Of a DNA stretch of 7,296 nt, positions 5,784-7,296 are shown piece after piece (position 1 is the stretch's first letter; each line of letters starts with the position of its first letter). A program made the translations under genes and the position numbers. The notes beneath the pieces are model-generated. The model ran no database searches, was not told where the DNA came from, and was given only the letters and a program-made list of their open reading frames with translations. Source of the DNA: Pelotomaculum sp. (lineage in GTDB: Bacteria > Bacillota > Desulfotomaculia > Desulfotomaculales > Pelotomaculaceae); assembly GCA_003489345.1 (NCBI GenBank), contig DNIT01000105.1:11731-19026 (forward strand), in the 5' to 3' direction.

Positions 5784-5813
5784 CAAAAAAACAAAACCCC
5801 CCTGGGGGGGGGT
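5784..5813 (-). terminator. Intrinsic terminator after the glycosyltransferase gene
   Basis: About 17 nt after the stop codon the minus strand reads ACCCCCC, a short C-rich/A loop, then GGGGGGT followed by TTTGTTTTTTT. The 7-bp stem is almost all G-C and the U-tract is long, so termination should be efficient. The C arm is part of a run of nine (5804-5812). Confidence 0.88.
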
Positions 5814-5829
5814 GTATAAAAGCAAATCG

Positions 5830-7068
5830 TTAGCTCGTTCTCCTGCTTTCGGCCTTGGCCGGCAGGTACAGGTTCGGCAGGTTTTCGTGCTTGATGTTGC
5901 GGATGTGCAGGGTATGGGACCACTCTTTGTTCTTGCGCATGGCGAAACCAATGTAGGCGATGGGGATCCAGGTCAGGGCAAAGATTGGATAAAACGCCAG
6001 CCACCAGTATACTTTAAACCTGACCCGTTCCAGATATAGACCCAGGCCGAAGTAGAAAAACTGGGCGAAGAAACCGATATAGCCCCACGCTGAATGTTCC
6101 ATCAGCAGCTCCGGACCAAGATATAAAATATTTACAATCACGCTCAAACCGATAAGCATCTGAAAGAAGGGCTGAATCAAATACAGGGCGCCGTCAATCA
6201 TGGCAAAGTTCCTGGTGCGAATCCCCTCCCGCAGCAGCTTGCCCACATAGCGGCCGGCAACATTGGTGTGTCCCTGCATCCAGCGCCTGCGCTGGTTCCA
6301 GGACTGCCCCAGGGTCAGGGGCTTCTCGTCATAGACCTTGGCTTCATGAGCCCAGCAAACCCTGACGTTGTTCAATAGAGCCTTGGTCTGAAATTCCAGG
6401 TCTTCGGTGAGGGAAGTCATACCCCACCCATACTTTTTCAGCAGATCCACTGAAATGCACATACCGGTACCGCCCAAAGCACAGGTAAGGCCCAGGTTAT
6501 ACTTAGAAAGCTGCCAAAGGCGATTGGTTAGTGTGTAGCCGATATAAATGGACTTGGTAATCCAGGTATCGCCGGCGTTCTTGGTGTCCAAATAGCCCTG
6601 GACGATCCTTTCTCCCTTGAGCAGGTGCGCATTCATGATCCTCAAAAATTCATTGTCAACCAGGTTGTCCGCATCAAAGACAACCACCGCGTCGTAAGAG
6701 ACGCTGCCCGCAAAAATTTGGTTGAAGGCATACTCAAGAGCATAGCCTTTGCCTATCTCTTTCTTGTTAAAACGCTCGATTACCTGAGCGCCATGCTCTC
6801 TTGCGATAGCGGCGGTACGATCGGTGCAATTGTCGGCGATAACATAAATGTCATAAAGCTCTTTCGGATAGTTTAGTTCGTGGAGGTTGCGGAGCAATTC
6901 GCCAATAACCTTCTCTTCGTTGTGCGCTGCGCTCACTATAACAAAACGGGAACTGGGCGGTAAAGAATAGTCTTCCGGCTTGCGGAAGAACCCAAACAGA
7001 GAAATGACAAAGTAATAAAACGTAAAGCCGGTCAGGAACACTTGGACACCGTAGAAAAGTATCTCCAT
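5830..7068 (-). CDS. Membrane-bound processive-type family 2 glycosyltransferase
   Basis: Predicted inverting GT2 enzyme of 412 residues, related to the N-acetylglucosaminyl/hyaluronan/cellulose synthase group. It would transfer sugar from a nucleotide-sugar at the inner membrane face. An N-terminal span (about 4-28) precedes the GT-A domain. That domain starts at FVIVSAAHNEEKVIGE, with ADNCTDRT, FDADN (D132, D134: nucleotide and metal binding), TEDLEF (E222, D223: catalytic base region) and QRRRWMQG (259-266: the Q-x-x-R-W acceptor motif). Three hydrophobic stretches follow at about 291-317, 328-346 and 353-376. All key motifs are present, so it should be active. The start is ATG 7068, with GGGG (7075-7078) 6 nt upstream. 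An in-frame ATG at 7197 would add 43 basic, AT-rich-encoded residues lacking family character. The product polymer cannot be told; no polysaccharide gene is seen beside it, and a terminator follows directly. Confidence 0.92.
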   Translation of the reverse strand: MEILFYGVQVFLTGFTFYYFVISLFGFFRKPEDYSLPPSSRFVIVSAAHNEEKVIGELLRNLHELNYPKELYDIYVIADNCTDRTAAIAREHGAQVIERFNKKEIGKGYALEYAFNQIFAGSVSYDAVVVFDADNLVDNEFLRIMNAHLLKGERIVQGYLDTKNAGDTWITKSIYIGYTLTNRLWQLSKYNLGLTCALGGTGMCISVDLLKKYGWGMTSLTEDLEFQTKALLNNVRVCWAHEAKVYDEKPLTLGQSWNQRRRWMQGHTNVAGRYVGKLLREGIRTRNFAMIDGALYLIQPFFQMLIGLSVIVNILYLGPELLMEHSAWGYIGFFAQFFYFGLGLYLERVRFKVYWWLAFYPIFALTWIPIAYIGFAMRKNKEWSHTLHIRNIKHENLPNLYLPAKAESRRTS

Positions 7069-7074
7069 GGCTAT

Positions 7075-7078
7075 CCCC
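7075..7078 (-). promoter_or_regulatory. Ribosome binding site deciding the glycosyltransferase start
   Basis: AAAGGGG on the minus strand ends 6 nt before ATG 7068. It supports the shorter protein over the 43-residue N-terminal extension from ATG 7197. Confidence 0.65.
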
Positions 7079-7246
7079 TTTGCAAACGTTAAAGTTTCAT
7101 AAAAAAGTACACCAGAAGAATTTTCTGCTAATAAAACAAAAGTCCTTCTTTTTTTATAGCGAAAGGTTAAAAGAAAATATCTTTTGAAAAGATGCAATAT
7201 TAAGGGGGCGTCCCTATACTAACCCGCATTTGGCGATTTTATACTC

Positions 7247-7294
7247 TTATCCAGGGTCCGGCGCCGACAGCTGCGGGCTGATAAATTCCCTCAA
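7247..7294 (-). CDS. Possible C-terminal end of an upstream gene, cut by window edge
   Basis: The last roughly 50 bases at the right edge are GC-richer than the neighbouring spacer and open on the minus strand. One frame reads LREFISPQLSAPDPG then TAA (7247-7249). A second frame stays open to TAA at 7239-7241 (IEGIYQPAAVGAGPWIRV). I cannot choose between them or assign a family, and the stretch may be non-coding. Between here and the glycosyltransferase start (7069-7238) the DNA is AT-rich and I see no convincing promoter, RNA element or terminator. Confidence 0.25.
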   Translation of the reverse strand: MREFISPQLSAPDPG

Positions 7295-7296
7295 TC

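Noticed and set aside
5739..6004. Two minus-strand open frames overlapping the end of the glycosyltransferase gene
   Set aside because: They are out-of-frame shadows of the glycosyltransferase C-terminus, rich in Arg/Cys/Pro, and they run through the terminator hairpin.
7081..7110. cre-like or ECF-sigma-like motif (TGAAAC...AACGTTTGCA) before the glycosyltransferase
   Set aside because: The cre consensus symmetry is not met, and no CGTA-type -10 follows at ECF spacing.
7179..7193. Palindrome ATCTTTTCAAAAGAT upstream of the glycosyltransferase
   Set aside because: It lies in very AT-rich DNA where short palindromes are expected by chance. It forms a weak stem and is not aligned with a recognisable promoter.
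7069..7197. N-terminal 43-residue extension of the glycosyltransferase from ATG 7197
   Set aside because: The extension is encoded by AT-rich DNA, is basic and shows no family similarity. ATG 7068 has an ideal GGGG site 6 nt upstream and begins the expected membrane span.

Overview
The window looks like a piece of chromosome from an anaerobic, Gram-positive-type Firmicute. The clues are an intrinsic-terminator T-box leader, strong G-rich Shine-Dalgarno sequences (AGGGGG, GAGGG, AAGGA), TTG and GTG starts, and a lipoprotein-type substrate-binding protein. A clostridial lineage of moderate G+C such as the Peptococcaceae/Desulfotomaculum/Pelotomaculum group would fit, but that placement is an inference from style, not from a marker gene. 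Every gene I can support lies on the minus strand, so transcription runs from the right end of the window to the left.

Right part (about 7296 down to 5700): possible last codons of an upstream gene at the window edge, an AT-rich spacer, then a membrane-bound family 2 glycosyltransferase of the processive type. A GC-stem terminator follows it directly. A compact promoter region with an extended -10 box and a perfect 12-bp inverted repeat then drives a small LapA-domain membrane protein (5367-5690). After a spacer of about 220 bp comes a LysE/RhtB-type amino-acid exporter (4516-5139, GTG start).

Left part (about 4490 down to 1): a branched-chain-amino-acid-type ABC importer operon in the order livK-livH-livM-livG-livF. 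It has a lipoprotein binding protein, two permeases and two ATPases; livF is cut by the window edge. The permease and ATPase genes are tightly packed and three of the junctions overlap or are separated by 30 bp or less. A near-consensus sigma-A promoter (TTGACT-N17-TATTAT) precedes a leader of nearly 490 nt.

That leader is the most remarkable part of the window. It is a T-box riboswitch with a full Stem I, a Stem II region, Stem III and an antiterminator/terminator. A second unit holding only Stem III, a T-box and an antiterminator/terminator follows, with no second Stem I. Uncharged tRNA would therefore have to be read at two successive terminators before the importer is made. The specifier codon reads as GTT (Val) or TTC (Phe) depending on register, which affects what the importer is thought to carry. 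The layout places an amino-acid exporter directly upstream of an importer controlled by tRNA charging.
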